From contig NZ_JAMKFA010000003.1 of the NCBI RefSeq assembly GCF_025499515.1, positions 1-64,000 of the forward strand: a stretch of 64,000 nt of DNA, read 5' to 3'. The stretch comes from Flavobacterium odoriferum (GTDB lineage Bacteria > Bacteroidota > Bacteroidia > Flavobacteriales > Flavobacteriaceae). Numbering within the stretch: position 1 is the stretch's first letter; every line of letters starts with the position of its first letter. The translations under genes were made by a program, and so were the position numbers. Positions 16,322 to 24,761 of this stretch are shown piece by piece. The notes beneath the pieces were generated by a model. The model did no database searches. It had not been told where the DNA came from and saw nothing but the letters and a program-made list of their open reading frames with translations.

Positions 16322-16352
16322 GAAATTCTATTTTTGTACCAAATTACACCAA

Positions 16353-16892
16353 ATGAAAACCCATTTAGCCTTACTTCGGGGAATTAACGTTTCCGGTCAC
16401 AACATGATAAAAATGGACGTTTTGAAATCGCTTTTAGAAAATGCTGGATTTCAAAATGTACGCACGTATATTCAATCGGGAAACGTTTTTGTGGATTCGG
16501 AAGAAGAACATGGTGCTAGTGTTGGGTTTAAAATCAAACAAGAAATCTTCAAAGAATTAGGATTGGAAGTTCCAGTTGTGGTTATTACTAAAGAAGATTT
16601 GGAGGCGTGTTTCAAAAACAATTCATATCTCAAAGAAAAAGATTGCGATACTAAGAAATTGTATGTAGCATTTTTGTCCAAAGAATTACAAGGAAGCGCC
16701 ATTAATGATTTAAAAATAAGTCAATTCAAACCTGATGAAGCTACAATTGATAAAAGCAGAATTTACATAAAATACGCTGTTGGTGCTGGAAAAACCAGAT
16801 TAGATCAAAAATATATCGAGAAAAAATTAAACGTTGTCGCTACGATTAGAAACTGGAATACGGTTTCGACGTTGTTGGAAATGTTTGGATAA
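16353..16892 (+). CDS. DUF1697 domain protein
   Basis: A 179-residue cytosolic protein with the family opening (HLALLRGINVSGHNMIKMDVLKSLLE) and the conserved segments VRTYIQSGNVFVDS and TIRNWNTVSTLLEM. It clearly belongs to DUF1697, a family of unknown function. It has its own -7 box (TATTTTTG, 16329-16336) 16 nt before the ATG and is probably monocistronic. Confidence 0.9.
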   Translation: MKTHLALLRGINVSGHNMIKMDVLKSLLENAGFQNVRTYIQSGNVFVDSEEEHGASVGFKIKQEIFKELGLEVPVVVITKEDLEACFKNNSYLKEKDCDTKKLYVAFLSKELQGSAINDLKISQFKPDEATIDKSRIYIKYAVGAGKTRLDQKYIEKKLNVVATIRNWNTVSTLLEMFG

Positions 16893-17010
16893 AAGTTTAA
16901 AGGTTTAATTGTTTAAAAGAGTTTAAGTTATTCATAGATTTTTAAAATTTCTATAATTTCTTAAATCTGTGTTCCAAAAGTCAGAAATTCTACAGATTAT
17001 TAAATTTGAA

Positions 17011-17041
17011 TTTGAACTTGCCCTTGATTTTTGTATTTTTG
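17011..17041 (+). promoter_or_regulatory. Consensus Bacteroidetes promoter of rocD
   Basis: TTTG at 17011-17014 (-33) and TATTTTTG at 17034-17041 (-7, consensus TAnnTTTG) are separated by exactly 19 nt, the optimum for the Bacteroidetes primary sigma factor. It leaves a leader of about 65 nt before the rocD ATG. Confidence 0.75.
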
Positions 17042-17110
17042 ACAACTATTCGGTTGATTTCTCACCATTAAGAAGGAATTGCGATGTAACAATCAATAAA
17101 AAAACATTTT

Positions 17111-18391
17111 ATGTCAGTTTTAGAAAAAATGAGTTCGGCTGAAGCTATTGCATTAGAAGACAAGTATGGTGCACACAATTATCATCCACTACCAGTAGTT
17201 TTAAGTAGAGGAGAAGGAGTTTATGTTTGGGATGTAGAAGGAAAGAAATATTACGATTTTCTTTCGGCTTATTCTGCGGTAAATCAAGGACATTGTCATC
17301 CAAAAATTGTAGGAGCGATGGTGCAACAAGCCCAAACTTTAACGTTAACATCAAGAGCATTTTACAATGATAAATTAGGGGTTTACGAACAATTTGTAAC
17401 GAACTATTTCGGATTTGATAAAGTATTACCAATGAATACAGGAGCTGAAGCAGTAGAAACCGCTTTAAAACTGTGTAGAAAATGGGCATACGAGAAAAAA
17501 GGAATCAACGAAAACGAAGCGCAAATTATCGTTTGTGATGGTAACTTCCACGGAAGAACTACCACAATCATTTCATTCTCAAACGATGAAAACGCACGTA
17601 AAAACTTCGGACCTTATACAGCAGGATTTATTAGCATTCCTTATGATGATATTGAAGCTTTAGAAAAAGCCGTAAATTCCTCAAAAAATATTGCTGGATT
17701 CTTAGTAGAACCTATTCAAGGGGAAGCTGGCGTTTACACTCCATCAGAAGATTTTCTTAAAAGAGCAAAAGCAATCTGTGAAGCAAATAACGTTTTATTC
17801 ATTGCTGACGAAGTGCAAACAGGTATTGCAAGAACGGGTTCGTTATTAGCCGTTTGTGGAAATTGTACTTGTGAAGCAAAATGTGAAAAACAAGCAACTT
17901 ATACACAACCAGATATTTTAATCTTAGGAAAAGCTTTATCAGGTGGTGCTTATCCGGTTTCGGCGGTTTTAGCAAATGATAGCATTATGAATGTGATTAA
18001 GCCAGGACAACACGGTTCTACTTTTGGAGGAAATCCGGTTGCAGCTGCTGTTGCGATGGCGGCTTTAGAAGTAGTTTCAGAAGAAAGTTTGTCTCAAAAT
18101 GCCAGAAAATTAGGGAAAATCTTCCGTGAGGAATTAGCAAAATTTATTGAAACATCAAATGTAGCAACTTTAGTAAGAGGAAAAGGATTATTAAATGCTG
18201 TTGTAATTAACGATACTGAAGAAAGCGACACCGCTTGGAATATTTGTGTACGTTTAGCAGAAAACGGTTTATTAGCAAAACCAACACATGGAAACATCAT
18301 TCGTTTTGCTCCACCATTAGTAATGAATGAAGAGCAATTGAGAGATTGCGTTGCGATAATAGTTAGTACCTTAAAAGAATTTGAAAAGTAG
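17111..18391 (+). CDS. rocD: Ornithine aminotransferase
   Basis: A 426-residue class III PLP aminotransferase converting ornithine and 2-oxoglutarate to glutamate semialdehyde and glutamate. The PLP lysine is K274 ([11 protein letters not shown]); ADEVQTG lies upstream. Against typical ornithine aminotransferases there is a small cysteine-rich insertion just before the PLP lysine: C249, C252, C254, C258 (C-x2-C-x1-C-x3-C). This looks able to bind metal or form disulfides. Strong promoter upstream, hairpin terminator downstream. Confidence 0.94.
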   Translation: MSVLEKMSSAEAIALEDKYGAHNYHPLPVVLSRGEGVYVWDVEGKKYYDFLSAYSAVNQGHCHPKIVGAMVQQAQTLTLTSRAFYNDKLGVYEQFVTNYFGFDKVLPMNTGAEAVETALKLCRKWAYEKKGINENEAQIIVCDGNFHGRTTTIISFSNDENARKNFGPYTAGFISIPYDDIEALEKAVNSSKNIAGFLVEPIQGEAGVYTPSEDFLKRAKAICEANNVLFIADEVQTGIARTGSLLAVCGNCTCEAKCEKQATYTQPDILILGKALSGGAYPVSAVLANDSIMNVIKPGQHGSTFGGNPVAAAVAMAALEVVSEESLSQNARKLGKIFREELAKFIETSNVATLVRGKGLLNAVVINDTEESDTAWNICVRLAENGLLAKPTHGNIIRFAPPLVMNEEQLRDCVAIIVSTLKEFEK

Positions 18392-18402
18392 AAATAAAGT
18401 CT

Positions 18403-18430
18403 AAAAATCCTGCTCATTGCAGGATTTTTT
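18403..18430 (+). terminator. Terminator of rocD
   Basis: AAAATCCTG / CAGGATTTT with a CTCATTG loop and a T run, 12 nt after the rocD stop. Confidence 0.85.
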
Positions 18431-18457
18431 TATATTTACAAGATTAAACTAACTGAC

Positions 18458-18739
18458 ATGAAAACTAAATTAATTGCGATTGCTTCATTTTTTCTTATAA
18501 TTTCTGCTTGTTCATCAAATAAATCAACTATTCAGGAACCAACAACAATAGCTGTTAAAATGAATAAGGATGAAGCTGGGAAAATGTTATACGAAAATAA
18601 TTGTGCTAAATGTCACGATTTATATAGTCCTAAAGATTTTAATGCAGAACAATGGAAGCCAATTATGTTAAGTATGCAGAAAAAAGCTAAAATTTCAGAT
18701 GAAGAAAGAGAAATAATTTACGCTTATCTAACAAAATAA
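18458..18739 (+). CDS. Small cytochrome c-like lipoprotein
   Basis: A 93-residue exported protein. A lipobox (IISAC, Cys18) follows a hydrophobic signal. The mature part has one haem c site, Cys49-Ala-Lys-Cys52-His53, and nearby Met70 or Met73 as a possible axial ligand. It would be a membrane-tethered monohaem electron carrier in the periplasm. Its redox partner is not evident from the neighbours; it has its own terminator. Confidence 0.85.
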   Translation: MKTKLIAIASFFLIISACSSNKSTIQEPTTIAVKMNKDEAGKMLYENNCAKCHDLYSPKDFNAEQWKPIMLSMQKKAKISDEEREIIYAYLTK

Positions 18740-18748
18740 TAAAAAGTA

Positions 18749-18774
18749 ATCCGTCAATTGGCGGATATTTTTTT
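18749..18774 (+). terminator. Terminator after the cytochrome lipoprotein gene
   Basis: ATCCGTCAATTGGCGGAT is a near-perfect palindrome (one G-T pair) followed by eight bases of almost pure T. It overlaps a longer reading frame opening at 18758, which supports starting the next gene at 18812. Confidence 0.8.
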
Positions 18775-18811
18775 GGTATCATTTTTGTATTTTTACCATC
18801 AATTAATAGCC

Positions 18812-19315
18812 ATGAAAATAAAATTATCTTTTTTCTTTCTTCTTTTCTCTTTGTTCTCCTTTGGGCAAGTGCCGCATTGTGGCTTTGATTTTACGTCGTA
18901 TTTAGTAGTAAAAGCCCATGAAGAAGGAAAATCTGATAATATTCCCGATTTAAAAATTACGTTGGTCAACGAAAAAGGAGAAGAAGTCATCAACGAGAAT
19001 AACAAATACAGTTGGAAATACGGTAACCAAGCTTTAGTTTTTACTCGAAATCATTTAATAAGTAAACCAAACGAAGCTGAGAAATGGTTTTTTCCTTACG
19101 CTGGTGATACGTATTTACTTTCAGTAACGAATACATTTCCTGCGGAAGAATTCTTTATTAAAATTCAAGATACTAAAGGAATCTACAAAGAACAATTGGT
19201 ACAATTACAAGCTTTTAATATGTACATTTTATGTTCGAGTGAAAACGAACGTCAAGCCAGAAGTTTCGGACCAAGAAGCAATAATCCTATTGAAGTGATT
19301 GTTGAACGAAAATAA
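18812..19315 (+). CDS. Secreted hypothetical protein
   Basis: A 167-residue exported protein with a signal peptide (MKIKLSFFFLLFSLFSFGQ). The mature part begins VPHCGFDFTSYLVVKAHEEGK and looks like a beta-sandwich (LKITLVNEKGEEV). I do not recognise the family. I chose the ATG at 18812 because an upstream frame opening at 18758 lies in the preceding terminator and would mask the signal peptide. Confidence 0.75.
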   Translation: MKIKLSFFFLLFSLFSFGQVPHCGFDFTSYLVVKAHEEGKSDNIPDLKITLVNEKGEEVINENNKYSWKYGNQALVFTRNHLISKPNEAEKWFFPYAGDTYLLSVTNTFPAEEFFIKIQDTKGIYKEQLVQLQAFNMYILCSSENERQARSFGPRSNNPIEVIVERK

Positions 19316-19340
19316 AAAAACACCTCAAAAAAGGTGTTTG
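19314..19340. terminator. Bidirectional terminator
   Basis: AAACACCT / AGGTGTTT stem with an AAAAA-rich loop, between the convergent secreted-protein gene and the GreA-family gene. The T tract is clearer on the minus strand. Confidence 0.75.
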
Positions 19341-19345
19341 CTAAA

Positions 19346-19729
19346 TTAATTACCGTTGTTAACAGCAATAACTTTTAATGTTTTGTTGCCAGCAGGCAAT
19401 TCCCAATCTACTTGATCGTTTACTTTAAACCCAATAATCGCCACACTAAGCGGAACTAAAACTGAATATTTACTTTCTTTTATATTCGCCTGAGAAGGCA
19501 AAACAATTTGAAATTTCATTTGTTTTTGAGTGCTCATGTCTTCAATGATTACCTCAGAATTAATTCGAATAATATCATTTTCGATAGCATTATCTTCTAC
19601 AATATTGCCTCTATCTAATTCTTCCATTAGTAATTTTATTTCTCTTGCACTTGTTGCCGAAAGATTCGTTTTGGTAATCTTTTTTAGCAGTTTATGATCG
19701 CTTGACGTAAATGTTGGTATTGGTTTCAT
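19346..19729 (-). CDS. GreA/GreB C-terminal family protein, Rnk-like
   Basis: A 127-residue protein with the FKBP-like C-terminal domain of GreA/GreB (VLVPLSVAIIGFKVNDQVDWELPAGNKTLKVIAV) but only a short helical N terminus in place of the long coiled coil. That layout resembles Rnk, which binds RNA polymerase without cleavage activity. It starts 6 nt after the FMN glutamate-synthase-like gene, so the two form an operon; the functional link is not obvious. Confidence 0.82.
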   Translation of the reverse strand: MKPIPTFTSSDHKLLKKITKTNLSATSAREIKLLMEELDRGNIVEDNAIENDIIRINSEVIIEDMSTQKQMKFQIVLPSQANIKESKYSVLVPLSVAIIGFKVNDQVDWELPAGNKTLKVIAVNNGN

Positions 19730-19735
19730 ATTATT

Positions 19736-21301
19736 TTAATTTAAATTCATGAATTCTTCTCGGTTGTACTTTATAGAATCTTTATAGTAAATCTCTGTGA
19801 AATTTTGATTGGAATTGTGTTCCACTCTTTTATACAAGAAATCGGGCGTTATTTCTTTCGGATTTTCAAATCCACAAGCACCAATAAATTCACCAAAGGC
19901 TTTTAAGGTGTTTTTATGAAAATTAGCAACTCTAACTCTTTTATCGGTTACATCTAATCCTTTGTATAACGATTTATCTTGCGTTGCAATTCCCACCGGA
20001 CATTTTCCGCTATCGCATTGTAAAGCTTGAATGCATCCAAGAGCAAACATCATTCCTCGGGCACTATAACAAGCGTCAGCACCTAAAGCCAACGTTTTTG
20101 CAATATCAAAAGCAGAAATAATTTTTCCAGAAGCTAAAATTTTAATTTCGTCACGCAAACCATATTCTTTTAGAGTTTGGTTTATAAATACAATTGCATC
20201 TGAAAGCGCCATTCCCATATAATCGATAAATTCAAGAGGTGCCGCACCTGTACCTCCTTCAGCACCGTCAATGGTAATAAAATCGGGATAAATTTTAGTG
20301 TGTAACATTGCTTTTACGATATCTATAAATTCATCTTTTCTACCAATACAAATTTTGAAACCCACTGGTTTAAAGTTGGAAAGTTCTCTCAATTGTCCAA
20401 TAAAATATAGCAATTCGGTAGCATTTGAAAAGGCGGTATGACCAGATGGCGAATGTACCGTTGTAAAAGGTTTTATACTTCTAATTTTTGCTATTTCAGG
20501 TGTGTTTTTTTCTGCTGGAAGTAATCCACCATGTCCTGGTTTTGCTCCTTGCGATAATTTTAATTCAATCATCTTTACTTGTTCGTAATTGGATTTTTGA
20601 GCAAATAATTCACTAGAAAAGTTTCCTTTTTCATCTCTACAGCCAAAATATCCTGTTCCAATTTGCCAAATCAAATCGCCTCCCATCAAATGGTAATCAC
20701 TAATTCCTCCTTCGCCTGTATTGTGAGCAAAATTTCCAAGTTTAGCTCCTTCGTTTAACGAAGTGATGGCAGTTTTACTCAAGGCGCCATAACTCATAGC
20801 GCTAATATTATAAATACTAGCATTGTAAGGTTGTAAACAATTTGAGCCACCAATTAGCGTTCTAAATTTTTTCTCGTCCGCTTTTTTTGGATACACTGAA
20901 TGAGCTGCCCATTCATATCCAATACGATTAGGGTCGTCTTGCATTCCAAAGGAAATGGTTTGTTTTTCGTTTTTAGCTCTTTGATAAACAATAGAACGTT
21001 GTCTTCTGTTAAAAGGCTTTCCATCTAATTCACCTTCAAAAAAGTATTGACGAAATTCAGGGCGAACCGATTCAAATAAATAACGTAAACGTCCTACTAA
21101 TGGATAATTTTTTCGCACCGAATGCTTAGATTGAAAGCTGTCAATGGTTACTAGAACAAGCATAAGTAAAGGGGCAAATAAGAAAACAGGATGCACTTTA
21201 TAATACGCAACCAAAAAAAGAGTTCCCGTCAAAAATGATAACGTGATTAACCAAATTATATGGCGTGCATATAATTTTCCTAAAAGTTTTTTTTGCGACA
21301 T
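19736..21301 (-). CDS. FMN-binding glutamate synthase family protein
   Basis: A 521-residue protein. Two N-terminal transmembrane helices (about residues 14-50) precede a complete FMN-binding TIM-barrel domain like the central part of glutamate synthase (ISAMSYGALSKTAITSLNEGAKLG, HNTGEGGISDYH, TIDGAEGGTGAAP, CDSGKCPVGIATQ). It lacks the glutaminase domain of GltB, so it is not a full glutamate synthase. Its substrate is unsettled. A 220-nt structured leader precedes it. Confidence 0.88.
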   Translation of the reverse strand: MSQKKLLGKLYARHIIWLITLSFLTGTLFLVAYYKVHPVFLFAPLLMLVLVTIDSFQSKHSVRKNYPLVGRLRYLFESVRPEFRQYFFEGELDGKPFNRRQRSIVYQRAKNEKQTISFGMQDDPNRIGYEWAAHSVYPKKADEKKFRTLIGGSNCLQPYNASIYNISAMSYGALSKTAITSLNEGAKLGNFAHNTGEGGISDYHLMGGDLIWQIGTGYFGCRDEKGNFSSELFAQKSNYEQVKMIELKLSQGAKPGHGGLLPAEKNTPEIAKIRSIKPFTTVHSPSGHTAFSNATELLYFIGQLRELSNFKPVGFKICIGRKDEFIDIVKAMLHTKIYPDFITIDGAEGGTGAAPLEFIDYMGMALSDAIVFINQTLKEYGLRDEIKILASGKIISAFDIAKTLALGADACYSARGMMFALGCIQALQCDSGKCPVGIATQDKSLYKGLDVTDKRVRVANFHKNTLKAFGEFIGACGFENPKEITPDFLYKRVEHNSNQNFTEIYYKDSIKYNREEFMNLN

Positions 21302-21370
21302 GATACTAGAATTAAAAAAAAATAATGATTACAGAAGATACTTCTGAAATGAATAGAAAATGTTGTAAGT

Positions 21371-21430
21371 AAAAATCCTCCGTCTGAGAATTAGGAATAG
21401 GGTAGACGGAGGCCTAATTGATAAAGGCCT
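21371..21430 (-). ncRNA. Candidate structured leader or small RNA
   Basis: On the minus strand a 9-bp perfect stem CCTCCGTCT / AGACGGAGG (21412-21404 and 21385-21377) runs into TTTTT, like a terminator. A second pairing, AATTAGG (21419-21413) with CCTAATT (21395-21389), uses bases just before the stem and inside its loop, so the two helices are exclusive or form a pseudoknot. A third option is AGGCCT with AGGCCT. This is riboregulator-like and lies upstream of the FMN glutamate-synthase-like gene. Confidence 0.5.
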
Positions 21431-21526
21431 TGCTGTGTGTAAATGCTACTACTTTTGTAATAGTATTTGAAATTAAAGTGATATTTGAAACTAGGTATTT
21501 CAAAATGAATAGGTTTAATTTGGGTA

Positions 21527-21534
21527 CAAAGTTA
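21527..21534 (-). promoter_or_regulatory. -7 box upstream of the structured leader
   Basis: On the minus strand TAACTTTG matches TAnnTTTG. It lies just after the redoxin gene's stop and would start a transcript about 220 nt upstream of the FMN glutamate-synthase-like gene. No clear -33 element is seen. Confidence 0.45.
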
Positions 21535-21557
21535 AGGAAACTAACGAGATAAAAAAA

Positions 21558-22112
21558 TTACTTCCACTTAATATTACACCCAATACTCGGTTTCTGTTCC
21601 GGATTAATTAATCGATTCATCACCACACCATCAATAGCGCTTCGTAAATCAGAACCACTCAATGGAATTCCGTTTGCAGGTCGGCTGTCGTCTAATTGTC
21701 CGCGGTAAACTAGTTTGTTTTGATTGTCAAAAAGATAAAAATCAGGTGTACAAGCGGCATCGTAGGCTTTGGCTACTTCTTGTGTTTCATCATATAAATA
21801 AGGAAATTCAAAACCATTTTCAAAGGCAAATTCGGTCATTAATTCAGGAGCATCTTGCGGATATTTTATAACATCATTGCTCGAAATCGCTATAAAACCA
21901 ATTCCCTGAACACGATAATCGTTCACTACGCGAATTACTTCTTCTATCACGTGATGTACAAACGGACAATGATTGCAAATGAACATTACCACCGTTCCTT
22001 TTTCACCTTTACAATTAGCAAATGTTTTAAAATCGGTAGCATTGGTATCTCTCAAATTGAAATCAGGAGCAATTGTGCCTAATGGTAACATGTTGGAAGG
22101 AGTTTGAGCCAT
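21558..22112 (-). CDS. Thioredoxin-fold redoxin family protein
   Basis: A 184-residue AhpC/TSA-type thioredoxin-fold protein. It carries a CNHC redox motif in VVMFICNHCPFVHHV and a later Cys in AACTPDFYLFD, the signature of the cytosolic redoxin group with APDF near the N terminus. No signal peptide. It probably acts as a thiol reductant or peroxide-linked reductase; substrate unknown. Monocistronic by spacing. Confidence 0.87.
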   Translation of the reverse strand: MAQTPSNMLPLGTIAPDFNLRDTNATDFKTFANCKGEKGTVVMFICNHCPFVHHVIEEVIRVVNDYRVQGIGFIAISSNDVIKYPQDAPELMTEFAFENGFEFPYLYDETQEVAKAYDAACTPDFYLFDNQNKLVYRGQLDDSRPANGIPLSGSDLRSAIDGVVMNRLINPEQKPSIGCNIKWK

Positions 22113-22268
22113 TTTAAATTTAGAATTATATTTTAATACCTTTTACTTTAACCTTTTTACTTTTAACTTCATTAATTATACGCACCAAATCTTTTATTGT
22201 TACAAAATGCGTCAATACTTTTTTTTGGAATAGCATTTTCTTACTTTTGCACAACAACACAACACACT

Positions 22269-23288
22269 ATGTACAAAATCTTCATTCGTCCGTTACTTTT
22301 CTGTTTTGATCCAGAAAAAGTGCATTATTTTACCTTTTCATTAATTCGTTTTCTGAATAAAATTCCAGGTTTTTCAAGTTTATTTCAAGCGCTTTACGAA
22401 GTAAAAGATGCCCGTTTAGAGCGAGAAGTTTTCGGAATTAAATTTAAAAATCCGGTTGGATTAGCGGCTGGGTTTGATAAAGATGCGAAGTTATATCAAG
22501 AGCTGTCAAACTTTGGTTTCGGATTTATAGAAATTGGAACATTAACTCCTGTAGGACAAGAAGGGAATCCAAAAAAACGTTTGTTTCGCTTAAAAGAAGA
22601 CAATGCGATTATTAATAGAATGGGATTCAATAATGGCGGCGTTAAAGAAGCGGTGGAACGTTTGAAACAAAATAAAGGCGTTTTAATTGGTGGAAACATC
22701 GGAAAAAATAAAGTTACGCCAAACGAAGAGGCGGTTAAGGATTACGAAATCTGTTTTGAAGCTTTGTTTCCGTATGTCGATTATTTTGTGGTGAATGTGA
22801 GTTCGCCAAACACGCCAAATCTTCGCGAATTACAAGATAAAAAGCCTTTGACTGAGTTGTTACAAACACTTCAAGATAAAAACAATGCAAAACAAAAACA
22901 AAAGCCAATTTTACTAAAAATCGCTCCTGATTTAACTGATGAGCAACTTTTAGATATCATTGACATTGTTAATGAAACCAAAATTGCAGGTGTAATTGCT
23001 ACCAATACTACGATTTCTCGCAAAGGTTTACAATCGGAAAACAAATCAGAAATGGGTGGTTTATCTGGAAAACCATTAACCAAACGTTCAACTGAAGTGA
23101 TTCGTTTTCTTTCGGAAAAAAGTAATAAGTCGTTCCCAATCATTGGAGTAGGTGGAATTCATACTGCTGAAGATGCGATTGAAAAGTTGAATGCTGGTGC
23201 AAGTTTAGTGCAACTTTATACAGGATTTATTTATGAAGGACCAGCTTTAGTAAAAGCGATTAATGAAAAGATTTTAGAAAATTGCTAA
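22269..23288 (+). CDS. pyrD: Quinone-dependent dihydroorotate dehydrogenase
   Basis: A 339-residue class 2 DHODH oxidising dihydroorotate with quinone in pyrimidine synthesis. It has an N-terminal hydrophobic membrane-docking helix, [12 protein letters not shown], the FMN region [10 protein letters not shown], and the catalytic Ser near residue 178 ([14 protein letters not shown]). The ATG at 22269 gives the family-typical [11 protein letters not shown] start; an upstream in-frame start at 22197 is unlikely. A TACTTTTG box lies about 19 nt before the ATG. Its 3-prime end overlaps the convergent DUF3307 gene by 15 bp. Confidence 0.95.
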   Translation: MYKIFIRPLLFCFDPEKVHYFTFSLIRFLNKIPGFSSLFQALYEVKDARLEREVFGIKFKNPVGLAAGFDKDAKLYQELSNFGFGFIEIGTLTPVGQEGNPKKRLFRLKEDNAIINRMGFNNGGVKEAVERLKQNKGVLIGGNIGKNKVTPNEEAVKDYEICFEALFPYVDYFVVNVSSPNTPNLRELQDKKPLTELLQTLQDKNNAKQKQKPILLKIAPDLTDEQLLDIIDIVNETKIAGVIATNTTISRKGLQSENKSEMGGLSGKPLTKRSTEVIRFLSEKSNKSFPIIGVGGIHTAEDAIEKLNAGASLVQLYTGFIYEGPALVKAINEKILENC

Positions 23289-23975
23289 TTGAACGAGTAA
23301 TCCTATTAGTAACGCAATCCCGAAACTTAACAAGGTTCCAATAAGTACATATTCCGTTAGTTTTCGGTCTTTTGCGGCTTTTAAATCACCAAATCTAAAA
23401 ATTGACTTTGCTGCCAATAAAAATCCAATAGCTTCAAAATGATGGGTCAAAATGAAGCAAAAAATGAATAATCGTTCTAAAATTCCAATATAATTCCCAG
23501 CATTTTCAAGCGAATTGTCTTTTGCTTTTTTTTCTGGTGTCCAAATGGAAATGATATTTCGAATGATGATTGATGTGGGTTTTGTTAATAATACAATTCC
23601 TGTTATGATAATCCAGAAATTATTTCCAAAAAAGCTAAAATCTATTGTAGTATTTGTGTAAAGAAATGCGATTCCTACAAGGGTTATTATGTGTAAAAAT
23701 TGATCCAAAAGAAACCAAAACCGTTTCGTTTTTTTAGTTTGAAATTGCAATTTGAGATAATCTATTACACCATGTAGAACTGCTAAAAGTAGTGCAAACC
23801 AAAGGAAATTTTTCTCAAAAACGAGTGTGAAAGCTAAAATACCGTGAAGAAGTATATGAAAATATAAATAAATACTTTTGTGTTTTTTAGCTTCTTTATC
23901 TAAAACCCAAGTGGTTGGTTGCAATAAAAAATCGCCAATTAAATGTGCTAAAAGTAATTTTACGAGTACAATCAT
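23274..23975 (-). CDS. DUF3307 membrane protein, partner of SatD
   Basis: A 233-residue integral membrane protein with about six helices. Polar residues are embedded in the helices: His and Asp in [11 protein letters not shown], His in FHILLHG, His/Asp in [10 protein letters not shown] and Asp/His in LDQFLHI. Such a His/Asp set suggests a metal site in the membrane. It fits DUF3307. Its ATG overlaps the SatD stop (ATGA), so the two are translationally coupled. Function unknown. Confidence 0.85.
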   Translation of the reverse strand: MIVLVKLLLAHLIGDFLLQPTTWVLDKEAKKHKSIYLYFHILLHGILAFTLVFEKNFLWFALLLAVLHGVIDYLKLQFQTKKTKRFWFLLDQFLHIITLVGIAFLYTNTTIDFSFFGNNFWIIITGIVLLTKPTSIIIRNIISIWTPEKKAKDNSLENAGNYIGILERLFIFCFILTHHFEAIGFLLAAKSIFRFGDLKAAKDRKLTEYVLIGTLLSFGIALLIGLLVQLAIF

Positions 23976-24583
23976 ACTTCAAGAGTTTTAACTTTTTTTC
24001 TAAAATAGTGTTCCACTTGCATCATCAATTCAAAATTAGAACGTTTTTGTCTTCTACTTACAGCTGCTTGATTAATGCCAAGTTTTACACCTATTTCTTC
24101 TTGTGAAAGTGTAGGGTTTTGAATGGCAATTAAAACAAATTCTGCCGACTGCTGCAACCAATTGTCCATGAATGACAAGCTTAATTTAAGCATTAAATTC
24201 AACTCTTCATCAAATGCTGTATTGCCTGTATTTAATACTAAATTTAGTTTCTGCTTTTTTAAGGTTTCAAATGTTTCACCTGAGCGAACAAAGGCTGTTC
24301 CGTTGCTTTCTGTTATTTTTCTCGTTTTATATGTTTTGTCTCCAAATCCTAAACTCATTCGTACATCTAAATTGATGGATTTGAAAAAAGCTTTAATTTG
24401 AAACGCGATTAATAACGCATCTTCTGGATTTTTAATTTCCATCTGAAATTCATCGCCACGGTAAATTTCCCAATCATTTGGAGATTTCCCAAAAGTCAGC
24501 AATAAAGCTTTTAAATCATCTATCCATTTCTTGGAAGAAAGCTTTCTCGATTTGACTATATCTGCTGTAAGTATCACAATCAT
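23972..24583 (-). CDS. SatD family protein with C-terminal helix-turn-helix
   Basis: A 203-residue protein. The first 115 residues resemble a compact nucleotidyl-cyclase fold: Asp8 in LTADIVKSR, Asp44 in YRGDEF, VRMSLGFG at 74-81, and GTAFVRSG at 95-102. Residues 155-196 form a helix-turn-helix (LSQEEIGVKLGINQAAVSRRQ). SatD family by layout. It is co-translated with a DUF3307 membrane protein and has a consensus promoter with three operator-like repeats. The cyclase resemblance is my reading, not an established activity. Confidence 0.85.
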   Translation of the reverse strand: MIVILTADIVKSRKLSSKKWIDDLKALLLTFGKSPNDWEIYRGDEFQMEIKNPEDALLIAFQIKAFFKSINLDVRMSLGFGDKTYKTRKITESNGTAFVRSGETFETLKKQKLNLVLNTGNTAFDEELNLMLKLSLSFMDNWLQQSAEFVLIAIQNPTLSQEEIGVKLGINQAAVSRRQKRSNFELMMQVEHYFRKKVKTLEV

Positions 24584-24587
24584 GACT

Positions 24588-24618
24588 CAAATGTATAAAA
24601 ATATTTTATAAAAACAAA
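24588..24618 (-). promoter_or_regulatory. Consensus promoter of the satD-DUF3307 operon
   Basis: On the minus strand TTTG (24618-24615) and TACATTTG (24595-24588) are separated by exactly 19 nt, matching the Bacteroidetes consensus. Only four bases separate the -7 box from the satD ATG, so the mRNA would have almost no leader. Confidence 0.75.
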
Positions 24619-24621
24619 AAG

Positions 24622-24700
24622 TATTACCAAAAAGTGTAATATTTACAATTATTACCAAAAAGCGTAATATTTACAATTATTACCAAAAAGCGTAATATTT
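24622..24700. repeat. Three tandem 28-bp operator-like repeats
   Basis: Units at 24623-24650, 24651-24678 and 24679-24700 (last partial) each contain the palindrome TATTAC-N8-GTAATA; spacer CAAAAAGT in the first and CAAAAAGC in the others. They begin directly upstream of the satD -33 element, with palindrome centres near -48, -76 and -104, and lie between satD and the divergent HMG-CoA lyase gene. This is the layout of a cooperative regulator site. Confidence 0.7.
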
Positions 24701-24761
24701 GATTTTTAAAGAATGTAAAAAACGATTTCGTAAAATAGAATACTTTATTATCTTTGAAGCT

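Noticed and set aside
17145..17489. Minus-strand frame of 114 codons
   Set aside because: Antisense to rocD with a Leu-rich low-complexity translation.
19736..21301. True glutamate synthase large subunit
   Set aside because: Only the FMN barrel is present; there is no N-terminal glutaminase domain and no small subunit gene nearby.
24622..24700. A CRISPR array (three regular repeats)
   Set aside because: Units are 28 bp directly abutting, with no unique spacers, and no cas genes are nearby; palindromic halves and promoter position fit operators.
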